A stretch of 64,000 nucleotides of DNA from Camillea tinctor (GCA_022578605.1 MU394053.1:621960-685959); one strand, 5' to 3'. Shown: positions 1 to 11,933, numbered from the stretch's first letter. Program-made: numbers and translations. The notes: a model not told the origin generated them from the letters alone.

Positions 1-748
1 CGAAAGGATGAAAACTATTTGCCCCTGAAGTTTGCCTCTCTTGTGTTCATCGTAGGATCACGTCAGCATTCGAATATCCTGACGGAGTATTACCTCCGTG
101 GCTGTACTAGGCGTCCTTGCATGCGGTTCTGTCTTGAGGCCTCGGCAGGTCGAGTATTGTATTCTATAGTCAAGGGGGTCAAGGGGAACTGCAGCCATGT
201 CTCCACCCCGTACCTCCACTCCTGAACCACTGCTAAGCGCCTTTCGCTCCTATTGAGATATTGTGCCGGATCCCCCTCCTCCACTAGAACCGGGGTTTGA
301 GCTTGCAGAGTGCCTATGAATCTCTTGTCAGTGATTATAGTATGCACTTCTAATACTCGCTAAAACCATAAGTGAGATGTGACTGACGGGGTGCAGAGGG
401 AAGGTCTCAAGTTACCGACGGGCCCACCGCCTCAACAAACCAAAGCAACCCCGTGGGCTCCTACAAGACTAGAAATTCACAACGAGACCACAATATAGTG
501 AATCCTAGCCACTATTTTGTAGTTTGAAAATACCTCTTCAAGGGTATTTTTTACATAGAGTTCGCTTCTAGCCGCCTCCTTGACCCGTTTCTAATCATCT
601 GTTCGGGGGCATCAGCGTAGGGCTTCGAAATGTACCTAGCTGTTTATAGCAAGCTTTAATAAATTCGGAGTCCTTAGCCAGATTTGGTGGCTGTGCCGGG
701 AAGTTAACACTTTTGGCACACAACTGCCATACAACAGGGCTAGTAGAC

Positions 749-917
749 CTACATAGGGGGGAGGAGAGGGGGGGGGGGGGGGGGGGGGGTGTATTTTGTT
801 TTTGGCATAAATATTTAAATTAAAAACCAACGAATAAAAAACACAGTATATATTTTGGTTGGTAAAACCCCACCCCCCCCCGCCCCCCCCCCCCCCCCCC
901 CCCCCCCGCCTATGTAG
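749..917. repeat. poly-G / poly-C inverted repeat with AT-rich loop
   Basis: A G tract (768-789) and a C tract (about 868-907) face each other across an AT-rich loop of about 80 bases. The outer flanks CTACATAGG (749-757) and CCTATGTAG (909-917) are exact reverse complements, and AAACCAAC / GTTGGT inside the loop also pair. The unit could fold as one long hairpin. It may instead be a consensus artefact of homopolymer reads, since a similar composition surrounds the assembly gap near 54 kb. Confidence 0.7.
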
Positions 918-3082
918 CTTTTGGCCTTCATATTTCCTTTTCAAACCCACGTCTATAGAAGCCCGTATCTCTTATGAGTGGGATAGCCACAGCCGCTAAC
1001 CAGAGTTCGGGCATAGTTTACTTGTGGGGTTGCTTGATCCCTTGGGACCGTGACCACGGTATTGGCCGCGGTGGGATTTCACATCTCCTGTTTGCGTCAA
1101 CATGTGTACCATTGTTGGATACATGAGACTTATCCCGAATTGAATGCCGACTTTCTGCTCTTGTATGCAAGATGCATGACAAACCAGGCTTTTTGCACGG
1201 CATTCGGCCAAACCGTCAACGCGGCAGAGATCGACAATAAATCTCTGAAGCATCGCAACGAAAACCTGTGTATCCTGGCAACTTGTTATTCAACCGTATT
1301 CATTACAGCCAATACCAACAAGAGATACCTATAGTCGTGTCGTCATGATACATATTTCCGCCTCTCCATTGTCATGGATTGGGCGTCGTTGCTAGTCAAA
1401 GGGCTCCAGCGCAGATGTAGGATATCGGTGTGGGATGACCATGGACTATGTCACGTCGGTTGGTAAGCCATTGTCCACCTAACGTATGCGCTCGCAAGGG
1501 GTAAGAGATAACGGAGCACACAGTGGGCGACTTGTTCGTATGCTCTAGAGCATTCACATGTACCCCTTGAGGACAGGTACCTTGAAGGACATGGCCCAAG
1601 GGAACATGGCCATAGCCATGATGGGTAGTACTACAAATCATATGTTAGCGGATTTTCTAACCTGGGCGATGCTAACCGATGGACTAACCTTGAGGGATAT
1701 GGAAGCAATGCCCACGCAGCGACGTAGCTTGTTCCGCGTAGGTATATCATCGGGAAATCTGAATCGATCGAGAAAAAAAGAAAAGCCACTATCGCGTCAT
1801 CCATAGTGTGGACGGGAGCCTTACGAGAATCTATTGGTGTCCAAGTACAATCGAAACGTCTAGAACCCGCAAACCGTACTCTTAAATTTGAATTTTTGGT
1901 GCCTTGTATCGATGTATTTGTAATTTTGGGGCGAATCAGCCCGGATTCCTCTTTTTTTTTTGTACACATATCGAGGTCGGAAGAACGGCAAAACGAGGGC
2001 TGGCGGTGGATCATGGGAGAAGTAAGAATATATGCAAAGAGCTTGAAGTATGAGACTTTGAAGCAGCAGTCCACTTACAACAGGTCACTTAGTTTCCATC
2101 GTAGCTACGAATTTATATGCGAGAGGGTCTGATAAAGAGGCGGCAGAGGCCTTGCCACTTCACATTGTAACTTAGTGTGGATCGAGATTCATGGGATACA
2201 TGTAGCCTCATGAATTACGTTGGTTGCAACACAACGTCTACCAATAGGAGAAACCCCTCGCCTCTCGGAGATGGATCTTGCATAGGACACCCATCTAAAG
2301 TAGTGGAAGGACTTCAATCGGAGGTATATATATATAATGTAGATATATTATAGAGGGTTACCGAATAGGTACGTAAGTTCATGGTGTTGGGACCCCTGAA
2401 ATGGTAGATAGGGGTGATATATGATGTAGCTCCCCTCCTATTGAGGGTCTTCTCCAAGAAACTAGCGCGTATATTACATGCACTTAGATCATATTAACCT
2501 AGTATAGCTCGCCTCGATGTACCTGTCTTATGTATATCCCTTTTGCATCCCTTTTGCCACTAAGACGACACAAATCAGATAAATGCAAATGAGAATGTTC
2601 TATGGGGAATCGAGATGATGGGGAAGAGTTAGCTGTTTTATGGTAGAATGTGAACGCAATTCTATTGTACACTAGTCCAAGAGAAAGAGGCTTGTGATCG
2701 TTGTGCAGCCCATCGATCGGCTGTGCCTCCGTAGTATCGTATGTATGGCTCAACCCATGGTAGTACCTGAAGGTGATTGGCTAATAGACATCTGTGTATG
2801 AAAACTGGGGATCAACTGGATGTGACTTGAAGAGAACCTTGTAGATAAGGGAATCCCTGCCTGTATCGTATACTCTAACAAGGGGACGGCCTGGAGCATA
2901 CACCTCTCTACCACTGGTCCCGTGTGATTATAGTACATTGCACATGCACATCGATATTCCCATACCTTTTGAAATCTTCTTATCTATTTGATGCTGTGCC
3001 TATCCGTTTCTCCAATGCACTGCATTTGATGGAGACCGTATGACTTCAAGCAAGTATATTAAGTGCAGTTTGTTGTTCATAT

Positions 3083-3084
<2 letters not shown>

Positions 3085-3114
<30 letters not shown>
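3085..3114. repeat. (GT)15 microsatellite
   Basis: Fifteen uninterrupted GT dinucleotides in non-coding DNA. Confidence 0.95.
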
Positions 3115-3117
<3 letters not shown>

Positions 3118-4389
3118 TATACTGTCGCATTCAAAAATCGATCGCTAATGAAATACGATTAATTAGGGCTTATATGGTCTGGATGCAACATATACTTAGC
3201 AGCTTAGGTACCTTATCCAACTACTGCATGCTGCGTACATTCTGATTGGGCTGAGTCGTAGGAGGTCGTTCTAGAATGTGACATATTCGCCACTTGTTAA
3301 CAAAAAGGAAAAAAAAAAGAAGAAAAAAAGAGAGAGTAGTAGGTAAGTAGGAGAAATGGGATGATAATTAATCGATCTTAGAAGATTGAAAATCCCATGA
3401 TATGATTATACATCCCCACATAGTCACCCTCCCCTCCCCTGATCTTCCATGGAAATGATATATTTAGGTAGTATCCCACGTGAACAGCCGAGATCCATAT
3501 GATATACACGAGGCAGTTTGACATTACGTTGGGATAATCTGCTACACACCAGGCCAATAGGAATATGGTCACCTAAGAGTGAGTGGTTGAGCTGTTTACG
3601 TTGTTGACTCGTTGGGACGATCCTTTACTTGATGTACTATCTTTATACTCCATTACATACCCACACGTAACTTCAAACATCAGAATTGATAGATGGATAT
3701 GGTTACGTGTGAGTGTACTTATATGGTACCTAGGTAAGTAAGCAGATAATGAGCATATTATGTGTCTCCAATGTGTTCACGGCGCATATGATGTCACAGC
3801 ACATATAGCACCTAGGTAGTATGTACTCCGTACCATAGGTATTTTTAAGGGTCCAAAGCTGCCCCCGCTCTCGCTACGTAATGTCCGACCATACCGTCAC
3901 ACGTTTAGGTTACCTACGTACGTACGGAACAGCGGGCCAGACGCGAAATATTCCGTACTTCTAACCGGACTGTACGTACCGTGACCTTTACTTACCAGAA
4001 TGGCGCTAACTAGAAAGGGTTGGGCACTTCTGCCAAATGCTACAACTAAAATGCCATGTACCCCAGATTAAATCCAATCTTTTTATGACGCGAATGGGGG
4101 AACTCCCGAACCCTGACAACTGCGTTGCGCAACCTGCATGGCACATAGTGTAGCAAAGTTCCCAAGATGTACGGAGTACTGCAGGACTAGGGGAGAGGGG
4201 GTGTTGGCTGCCTCACTTGTCTGTATGTAGCGAGGCGCATTCAAAATAAACCTATAAGTTAGATGATCGGTATGGTACCTTTATGGTAAAGACTCAGGGT
4301 CCTACTACATATGTAGATACCACTTACCTACATGACAGGTGGATGTATGTATCTAGTTAGCTAGATACATAACTTTTAATATTGTTTGC

Positions 4390-5164
4390 TTGATTTTTGA
4401 TTTTCTTTTTTTCCCTCTTTCCTTCCTTTTTCCTTTTCTTTTCTTCTTTTTTTTTCCCCCTTCTAAGTTGCATTAGCTCTGAATCCAATCTCCTTTCCAC
4501 CTCCTTCCCTCCTTCCCCCCTCCTTCGTTATTTTGTGTATCCCTCCAGTCCGTTATCTGTCAATGCCCGTGTATGTTTAAGTACCTAAAACCGTAACTAG
4601 TTATCTAACTACTAATCCACCTATCTACTTAACAATAGCAATAATAATGACCTAGTACTCCGTACCAGCTCAAACAGAACCTTACCCTTGGTTTTTTTTT
4701 TTCTTGTTTTTTTTTCTTTTTTTTCTTTTTAATTCCCTTCTGTATTCTCGCCCCTCTTTCAATCTTCACGTCTTTAATATTTGCCACATCAACGCATCTA
4801 CTCAAACATTCCTTTTTTTCTCTCTCTCAATCAAGATATCCATCCGTCTATTTTTACTTGCTCTTGTGTCTTCAATATGACTAATGCTATTTGATGAGTT
4901 GTGTACAAAAGAAGTTAGAAGTCACCCGTCTACACACAGCCGTTCCTCATCCCCCATCATCCATTAAACCCATTATCCGTCATATCATCATCATCCCCAT
5001 CGTCATCATCACCCTTCCTACTATCCAAGGACGCATCCAAGCATACACGGATCCACCTCTCCACCTACCCACACTCACACACACGTGCGCATACGCACAC
5101 ACACACCGGGATCAGCATCAGCATCAGCATCAGCATCAGCATTTGTAATTATACCCGCGGTTAC
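4390..5164 (+). promoter_or_regulatory. pyrimidine-rich promoter/leader of the bZIP gene
   Basis: Long CT-rich tracts (about 4395-4460 and 4690-4745) and a CA/CATC-rich stretch precede the bZIP start codon. Such CT-rich tracts are common upstream of transcription starts and in 5' leaders of regulatory genes in filamentous fungi. An open frame of about 85 codons in this leader (ending 5148) ends in a His-Gln run from the ATCAGC repeat; it resembles a leader or upstream ORF, not a conserved protein. Confidence 0.4.
5111..5142. repeat. ATCAGC tandem hexamer, about five copies
   Basis: The unit ATCAGC repeats about five times directly upstream of the bZIP start codon, inside its presumed 5' leader. 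It is likely length-variable. Confidence 0.9.
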
Positions 5165-6043
5165 ATGCTACCTACCTCCGAAGGCCGAAAGGTCTACTCG
5201 CGCAATATGACCCTACCTACTGATACTGGGCAGATTAATGCCCCAGACGACGGAGTATCACCGCTGCTATTGTCGTCTTATGACGGGTCCTTAGATGCCG
5301 TGACATTGGCTTCAGACTCTCGCTACTATACTAGTCCAGGGAATAGCTCGTTGGACTATGGCGATCTAGACAGACGAGGTAGTATTTCTAGCACGCATGG
5401 GGACATGTACTATGGCGTTGATGCCTCGGACATGGTAACAACTCCTTATTCACTACTTCTCCATTCCCCTCTCCCACAGATAGGTGCTGACGGCGACTAC
5501 TGTGCTTAGTTCGACTCTCAATTTGGGTTCCATGGTCACAATGTCGACGGCGCCCTGGAAGATACAGCCGCTGGCTACTTTTTAGGACAGCTGGAGAATG
5601 ACAATACTCAGCTGGACCAATATTCCGACCCATCCCTCGGCTTCAGCAACCACGTCTTGTTCGTGGACAGTGGTTCCCGTGCCAGTGGCTCTAGTGCGGG
5701 CCAGAGCAATGAATACCAACAACCTCCACGGCGATTGGACTCCGTGTCATCTTCTGGCGCCTCGCCTGCCGAGTCAAGTGCGTCACATTCGACCCAGAAG
5801 TGTAAGAGGGACCGCGAGAGGAACCGTGTTGCCGCCCATAAATGCCGGCAGAAGGCTAAGCATAATGTTGACGAACTCCAGAAACGGGAGAGAGAGCTCA
5901 GCCAAAGAAACAAGATCCTAGTGGACCATGCTGGCTGTCTTCGAGAGGAAATCCTAGGACTGAAGACCGAGATTCTTCGTCATTCTTCCTGCAACAGCGA
6001 AATAATCCAAAATTATATCGCCAAGGCCGCCCGAGACATCTGA
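5165..6043 (+). CDS. bZIP transcription factor (Atf/CREB-like basic region), two exons
   Basis: Proposed CDS join(5165..5434,5510..6043), 267 aa. The 75-nt intron has donor GTAACA, a GCTGAC branch site and a CTTAG acceptor. Its last three bases are the only in-frame stop, so removing it joins two frames that otherwise look like separate genes. Residues about 195-205 form the basic region (Asn-x-x-Ala-Ala-x-Lys-Cys-Arg), followed by a leucine zipper with Leu at about 213, 220, 227, 234 and 241, exact heptads. The N-terminal 180 residues are acidic and Ser-rich with no known domain, as expected of an activation region. Such proteins bind CRE/AP-1-like sites in the nucleus as dimers. It lies about 7.6 kb from the decayed PKS locus and could be a local or a stress regulator; nothing in the sequence decides between these. 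Confidence 0.88.
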
Positions 6044-7110
6044 CCAACCCTCCTATATCAATGAACTCACCACCCTTATGAATCTCGTTTTTTAGTACCC
6101 TGGTTTCCTTTCTATGTTCCTCGACTTGCAGAATGGCAATGCGCTTGGAGGCTGTTATGATCATGAAATACCCAATTGGCGAAGAGGTTGCAATTGACTG
6201 CGGAAAATCCACAGAAGACTAGTGGTAACCGGGTGCTCTGATGATCAAAAATCTTGGTATTAACGTTGAGTTCGCAGGCACATTGAGGACACGTCCGGAT
6301 TGGACGTGCGGAGTTAGGTATCTAGTTGGGGGAGGATCTTATACATACCATTCCTTGACTTGACAAGCTTCGGGCGGTGAAATATTGATGAAGAAATATA
6401 TCTAGGCAAGTATACCAAGGCCGGCTGCACATACCTTGCTCCCTCGCCTAGTCCCTTATTGTTTTAGTATACAACTACCACTTATAATGAACCCTACCTC
6501 TAGGTTTGGGAAGCTTGGGAGGGTTTCTAGCACTATTGCTAAACCGGGGATGTATTCAGTGTTGCATAGATATAGCTCACTGACATTTTTTTTTTCGGGA
6601 ATGATGAATGCTGACAGTTTATTCTAGGACAAAAAGTCAGGCAAGAAGAAAATATGGGAGAAGGGTGCGCGTTATATACCCTCTTCTGCGAACATAAACT
6701 GCCTAGCAATAGTAAGTGGGCACCCAGGATCCAGGATTGTGTAGTAATAACGATGTAATTACGTCTACAGGGAACCCTGCTGAAGCTTGTATCCGACATG
6801 GAGGACTCTAAAAGGATGCATGCATCAGACCTATGAAGGTCATCATGGAGGTTTTCCAAAATCTTAGCTTGCCTGCTTAGCACAGTGCTAAAGATAGGGG
6901 GAAAATATCCGAGCCTTCGTAGAGACCACCTCTTGCGAACGTCATTTCATTTCCCATTTTACTCTCTCTGTCGTTTGACCTTGGAGCTAACTCTTCTGGA
7001 AGTCTGCAGGGAGAGGGGGGTGGTGGTGGTGGATTTATCATTCCGGAAGGCCATTCAAGTCTCGTTCCTCGCCGTATTGTAACCAATCGCTCAGGACGCC
7101 TATCACTAAA
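6044..7110. other. intergenic, nothing recognised
   Basis: This spacer lies between two genes that converge on it. The short open frames match no family I know. A purine-rich stretch with GGT repeats occurs near 7010-7035. Confidence 0.6.
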
Positions 7111-8861
7111 TCATGCCGGTAGTCTTCCAATGGCCCTTAATTTCTTACCCCATATCCATAAACAAAACGGTATGGGAAGGCCGATCACGATGAAAAGGAG
7201 GGCCAAGAGACTATTTCCCAAGCCGTATCCAAGCGCTTCATAAAGTTGGGGGCCGAAGATTGGGAATGCAAAGCCGAGGATGTTCGATAGGAGTCGACAT
7301 GCGGCATTAGCTGACGCGCCATGATCGCCAAACTCGTCCAAAGTATAAGCCAACAAGGCTTGCGATAACATAAAGCTACCGCACGTGAAAATAGCCGCGC
7401 CTATGTCAACCAGTATCCATGCTACCCGATACTCGGCACTCCACCCATACCAGAACAGCCCCACTGGGCCGATGAGAGCACCGATTATCATATACGGGAC
7501 GCGGTACTCAGGTTTACCCTTCACCCCATCTATATCGTCGCAATTTCCGATATTCTTGCGGACGTCTCGTTCATGCAATCGTTGGTACATCTAGTCCATT
7601 ATACGAGACCCGACCTGCGCCGAAATTGTCGAGCCAACTGAAATTGCGATGTAATGTAGGCTGCCCGACAATTTTGACTGACCATATCGATCGATCCACA
7701 GAGCTGCGAATGTCGAGAGCATAAAAGTATAAATGCCAAAACCTAACGCCATATCTAGTGCGATCAACTGCATAATAGGCCGTTGGACTAAAAGTTGGAC
7801 AGGACGAAGAAGATTGGTCCCTAACCGTGAAATGATGTCGTGCCAGAATGACCACTGACGCGCGGTTAGAGGACTGGCCTCCTGTGGAACGATTGCCTTC
7901 CGGCGGAGAAGCACTGGAGTATATGACTCTTTAATGACCGCAACACCAAGCAGTGTAACTACAACATTGAAGATGCTGACGATCCAGAATACCCATGACC
8001 AATGAATAAGCTGCGTTGCCAGTCCGCCGACGATTGGCCCGAGTGCGGGACCTAGATAGGGCAGAAAAGTGGCGATCGCTAAAGACTTTCCACGTTTTTC
8101 GGCGCGATACATGTCTGCCATCACCGGGGCGGTGAGCTGGAACCCGGTGTCACATTAACGAGCAGATTCTTGTGTTAAGTGACCAAAAAGCTTGATACAC
8201 ATTGGGGCCGTAAACGGATGTGTCCTTACCGTAATTCCAGCGCTTGCTCCCGTGGCAGCAAGAAACCGCCCGGCGATCATCAGGCCTTTGGAGTACCCAA
8301 CTGGACAGAGAGAATTCCATAAAATGTACCAGAGATTTGCTGCGATCCATATGTTCTTACGACCGTTCATCTCGCAGACGGCGGCGATAAATATCGGCCC
8401 GAAGGCTAATCCGAGGAAATAGGTTGAGAAGGTGATTTGGGTCGTCGCTGGACCAATGCCCAAGTCAGCTGATATATCGTCGAGGGCGGCTGCTGTAATG
8501 CTAGAGGACATGAGTGTTACAAGCTGGCCAACCGAGAAAATAATGCCTATCGAGATCTTGCGAGATGACGGCCAATTGTACGGGTCTTCAGGATCCCCTG
8601 GGCTGTCCCACGTGGCCTAGATCATAGGAAAACCTGTCAATGGGATTTCTTATTGGACTTGCGGTGTCTCCAAGTCTAGGGATAATACGGGATACTAACA
8701 CCATGTCGCTTCTTCAGCCTCTCAAGGCGTCGCCATTCTTCGCTTCCGTCGTTTGACTGGCCCCTTTCAGTTTCTTTGAGCAGACCGATCGGCGAACTAT
8801 CATCCTTACGTTTGATCACTCGTACTACGGTCGATGCATCTTTACCACCGATCACTGACAT
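7111..8861 (-). pseudogene. MFS multidrug transporter (DHA1-type) with one in-frame stop
   Basis: Proposed structure complement(join(7111..8136,8230..8616,8700..8861)), 525 codons. Introns of 93 nt (donor GTAAGG) and 83 nt (donor GTTAGT, acceptor CTAG) are both phase 0. The N-terminal tail leads into the Trp-Asp-x-Pro...Asp-Pro-Tyr-Asn-Trp motif that precedes TM1 in fungal 12-TM drug:H+ antiporters. An Asn-Gly-Arg-Lys loop (motif A position) and Gly-Pro-Ala-Leu-Gly-Pro (motif C) follow, and the length is normal for the family. The single lesion is TAG at 7591-7593 between Ile-Met-Asp and Met-Tyr-Gln-Arg-Leu, in the loop after TM8-9. No intron of plausible size removes it. CAG to TAG is the simplest origin. 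Everything else is clean, so the loss is recent, or this is a sequencing error. Confidence 0.8.
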
Positions 8862-11287
8862 GACGCGAAGCTAGATCAATCACAGTGGTGGATTAAAAGA
8901 ATCGAGACGCTCGTGATCGGATATAATTGCCAATACTCCGGTACAACTGAAACGGTCGAGCTGTTCCACGCGGGTTAATAAGAGGAACCTTTGGAGATCA
9001 TGTCACCTTCCACACATCGAAGGATCCCATCTTCTTTATACTGCGCCTAAGTGGGTTCAGCATCCCGGTCCTAAGAGGTAAGCCTGATTTTTTTTTCCAA
9101 ATCCCTCATGAAGCAGCCCCGCCGTCCCAAAAGACGGCTAAACCTAACATGATCACAAGTGTAGTAAGTTGCTATAGGGCATGACTTGTATGCGAGCGAC
9201 TGGGAACCTATATGACTAACAGAAATAGCAAAATGTAGCTGATTCATGTTGCTTCTCGGTTGACCTTAGACACGAGGTATGCTCGAATTATTAACTATAA
9301 CTTAGGGCTTGGATTGCTTTATTATTCAGAGTCCCCGATATCGCCCTTCTACGTCCTGGGGAACGAGACAGCATGTGACAATACAAGGGGTTCTAGGCAG
9401 ACTCCCTATACTAGGCCTGAGCTCTCGGAAGGCGATGGCAACCCGGGAATCGGAGGTCCTATGTGCTCGTATTATGTGCTGCTGCGGATATAATCCACCG
9501 ACCAGAGGAGATGAGCTTGTTATTTATTATGTGAACCCCCACGGAGAATACTACCGAGCTCCACCAAGAACGGGAGAAAACGCCGATCCAATCTGACACA
9601 CACCCAATCATGGCTCCCAGAGGGATCTGATAAAATTTTTGTCTCTGCTATGAGAGGGGCTGTCTCAGCTTAGCGCCATCTGATAACACCAAGGGGCGCC
9701 CGCTAGTAAGAGTGTCCCAGCTAGCGCCATCTGATAATCCCCATAAAGTCACACTAGTAGTGGTAAGTAACTTTAAATACACTTAGTCAGTATGCATTAG
9801 GGATTGCATGTTGTTGATATGTACTTACATAGGTAGTTGGGGTGTGGTTGTGGTGATGATGATGGTGGTGGTCATCGCCACGAGAGTTGGTGTCTTGTTT
9901 TTTTGCTGGTGGTGGTATGTAGAGGATGGTTTGCCTAAAAATTGTAGCGGCTTGGGGGGGAGTGGTTGATGGGGTGGGGGTTGAGGTAATCTAAGTATAT
10001 TGTAGTGCTCGCCTCTCCTGGATGAGTTGGGTTGGTATATAAATGTGATTTGTACGGTCCCAAATAACTTGATCTCGGGAATCGATGTGTGTTGATGTGC
10101 TTGATGGTCGATGGTCCTAGTCCAGCTACCTTGGAGATATCGGTATTCTTGTAAGCTTATCATAGAGCGTGGCGAGTCGTACTTGGGGACGGATATCTAC
10201 TGCTGTGTGAAGAAGGGATGGAGAGTATTTGCGTATAGGGTACCTAGATACTACGTAGGCCTTCTTAGATATTAATATAAGTTAAGCATCTACCATTACC
10301 GTGAACTATGGGTTGCTTATCAAATCTCCTCTTTATTTCTCTCTATGTGTCTGTCTGTCTGTCTATCTGTTTATGTTGCGGATTGGATATAAGTAACCTA
10401 CGCTCTTAGCTAACGTGCAAGAGCGGTATTGCTTTTGCTCTCCACAGTTTATCGGTCTATCTCTATTCATTTGTCTGTGTGTGTGTGTCTGTTTATGTTG
10501 CAGTGCTATATACACATGAGCTAATTGTCAAAAGGCAATCTGCATATGCTTCTGTCCGCGACGGTTTATCTATTTATCTCCCCATATTTCTTTCTTTCTG
10601 TCTGTCTGTCCGGCTGTTGCGAAGTACTCTTGCTAGGTAGGAGGAACTTAGGTAATTTGGGGGTACTTGAGGGGGGTATGTCACGGTTGGGTTGGGTGGG
10701 ATTGGAGCGGAGGTGGGAAAATGGGATTTGTCCTGTTTTGGTTTCGTGGTATAGGGTATAGAATCGTTGTTAGGAGAGGGGGAAGGGGAGGTAGGTAAGG
10801 GAGGAGGAAGGAGATAGGGTAGAGGGGATAAGGGGAAGGAGGAAGAGTAGAGAGATGGGCTTGCATTGTGGAAGATAAGGTAATGTTAAGCAGCGGGTTT
10901 TCTTGTTGAGGGTTGAGGGTTAGTATGAGTGATGGATCTGAGGGGAAGATGGAGGAGGGGAAGGGATATGGGCTTGTGAAGGTGTGTAAAAAGGGGGCTT
11001 GATAATAAGTAACTTGGGCTGGGTCTGAGATTTAGGAAGGAGAATACAAGTATATGGCATAGTGTTGCAGGCATCATCCATCTTCGAAAGTTAATGTTTT
11101 ATTTTAACTTTGTCTTGCTTGCATCGTTATGATTCTTAAATATATACGTACTACTTTGCATAGCGACTTATTGGCACGGACCTGCTCTGGTTGAAGTTTG
11201 AACCATAACCATCATCTTTTATTTTCACCTTCACTCACAACCTCACTGCTCCCCTCCCACAAACACAAGAGCATGATTTGACTCACG
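8862..11287. other. gene-poor spacer with low-complexity DNA
   Basis: I see no supported gene. The stretch 9840-9990 is GGT/GTG-rich and its reverse translates as a low-complexity Thr/Pro/Gln frame, probably chance. 10340-10620 is rich in CTGT/TTTCT words and 10660-11050 in purines (GGA/GGGA). A short direct repeat lies at 9666-9737. Confidence 0.55.
9666..9737 (+). repeat. short direct repeat, about 20 bp, two copies
   Basis: CAGCTTAGCGCCATCTGATAA (9666-9686) recurs as CAGCTAGCGCCATCTGATAA (9718-9737), one base shorter, about 52 bp apart. Each copy is preceded by GTCTC or GTCC. The function is unknown; it may be a minor tandem duplication. Confidence 0.75.
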
Positions 11288-11605
11288 ATGAGCCGCGTCA
11301 ACAGAAATACTACTTCTATTGACGAAGAAGACACTGTGGATAATAATATTCTCAAAGGACCTCCCGCAACAACATGGAATGATTTCAAGCACGCTAAACT
11401 ACGCCGATTTCCTGGTTACGCATCGGATATCAAATGGCTTGAATACTTGGGTTACCGAGAACAAGGGATCGTTTTTAAAGCCAGCATTAACATGAAAGAC
11501 CCCGTTGCAATTAAGGTCGTGTTACGACCCATTTTAACATGTAGAGTCGCCGGAAACGGAATAACTGTTATTTCAACATACAGTTGTTGGACTTCAGCTA
11601 CTTAA
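11288..11605 (+). pseudogene. protein-kinase-like N-terminal stub (truncated)
   Basis: The frame encodes a hydrophilic tail and then a Leu-Gly-Tyr-Arg-Glu-Gln-Gly-Ile-Val-Phe-Lys stretch (a degenerate nucleotide-binding loop) and Val-Ala-Ile-Lys-Val (beta-3 with the ATP-contacting Lys). This resembles the start of the fungus-specific kinase-like proteins often annotated as FTA2-like. Immediately after this lysine strand, at about 11520, the sequence turns into the LTR-like segment and the frame ends in it at 11605. Over 200 residues of a kinase fold are missing. I could not find a clear continuation before the next gene, so I call it a broken gene; a recruited short protein is possible but less likely. 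Confidence 0.5.
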
Positions 11606-11811
11606 CTTAAGTAACCATTCCTAGTATAGGAATGTAACGGTCGCCAACGGTCACTGTAGGTCGTGGTGCAACCTTTAGTGATCTATTATGTCCCTCTGCA
11701 ACTTATGGTTTATATAAGTCGGCGTAAATTCTCTTATAAATACTCGTTCTTTAGCTATCAACTTAAGGCTTTATTTTCTCTTTGAAATCCAATAGCGAAG
11801 GTCCCGTAAAC
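11520..11811 (+). mobile_element. possible degenerate solo LTR
   Basis: The segment opens with TGTTACGACC and closes with GGTCCCGTAAAC, imperfect inverted ends like those of many fungal gypsy-type LTRs. Inside are two TATA-like words (TTATATAAG about 11709, CTTATAAATA about 11735), as in an LTR U3/R region. Against it: the 3' end is not a clean CA, I see no target-site duplication, and no second copy or internal retroelement sequence is in the window. It starts exactly where the kinase-like frame loses its homology. Confidence 0.35.
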
Positions 11812-11933
11812 CCCCCTGACGAGCACCTTGTGAAATATTGAACAACTCTCGCCTCACTGTACGCCGTAAAGCCAAGGCAATCCAGCACGTGACCTACCTG
11901 GACCCACACCCAGGAGGGCTCGTCACATCAACG

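Larger units (their letters stand above)
1..4389. other. gene-poor stretch, no supported gene
   Basis: I find no reading frame here with a recognisable domain, intron structure or convincing codon pattern; the short open frames are AT-rich or lie in homopolymers. The segment holds the poly-G/poly-C hairpin at 749-917, a GT microsatellite at 3085-3114 and three copies of a GTACTCCGTAC-type word near its right end and just beyond it. It may contain decayed sequence, but nothing I can name. Confidence 0.6.

Noticed and set aside
636..950. 104-codon frame with Gly and Pro runs
   Set aside because: It is a translation of the G and C homopolymers; no conserved protein sequence.
4891..5148. 85-codon frame ending in His-Gln repeats
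   Set aside because: The sequence is a microsatellite-bearing leader of the bZIP gene; composition and position argue against a real protein, an upstream ORF at most.
9825..10163. 112-codon minus-strand frame rich in Thr, Pro and Gln
   Set aside because: Low-complexity translation of a GGT/GTG repeat region; no domain and no splice context.
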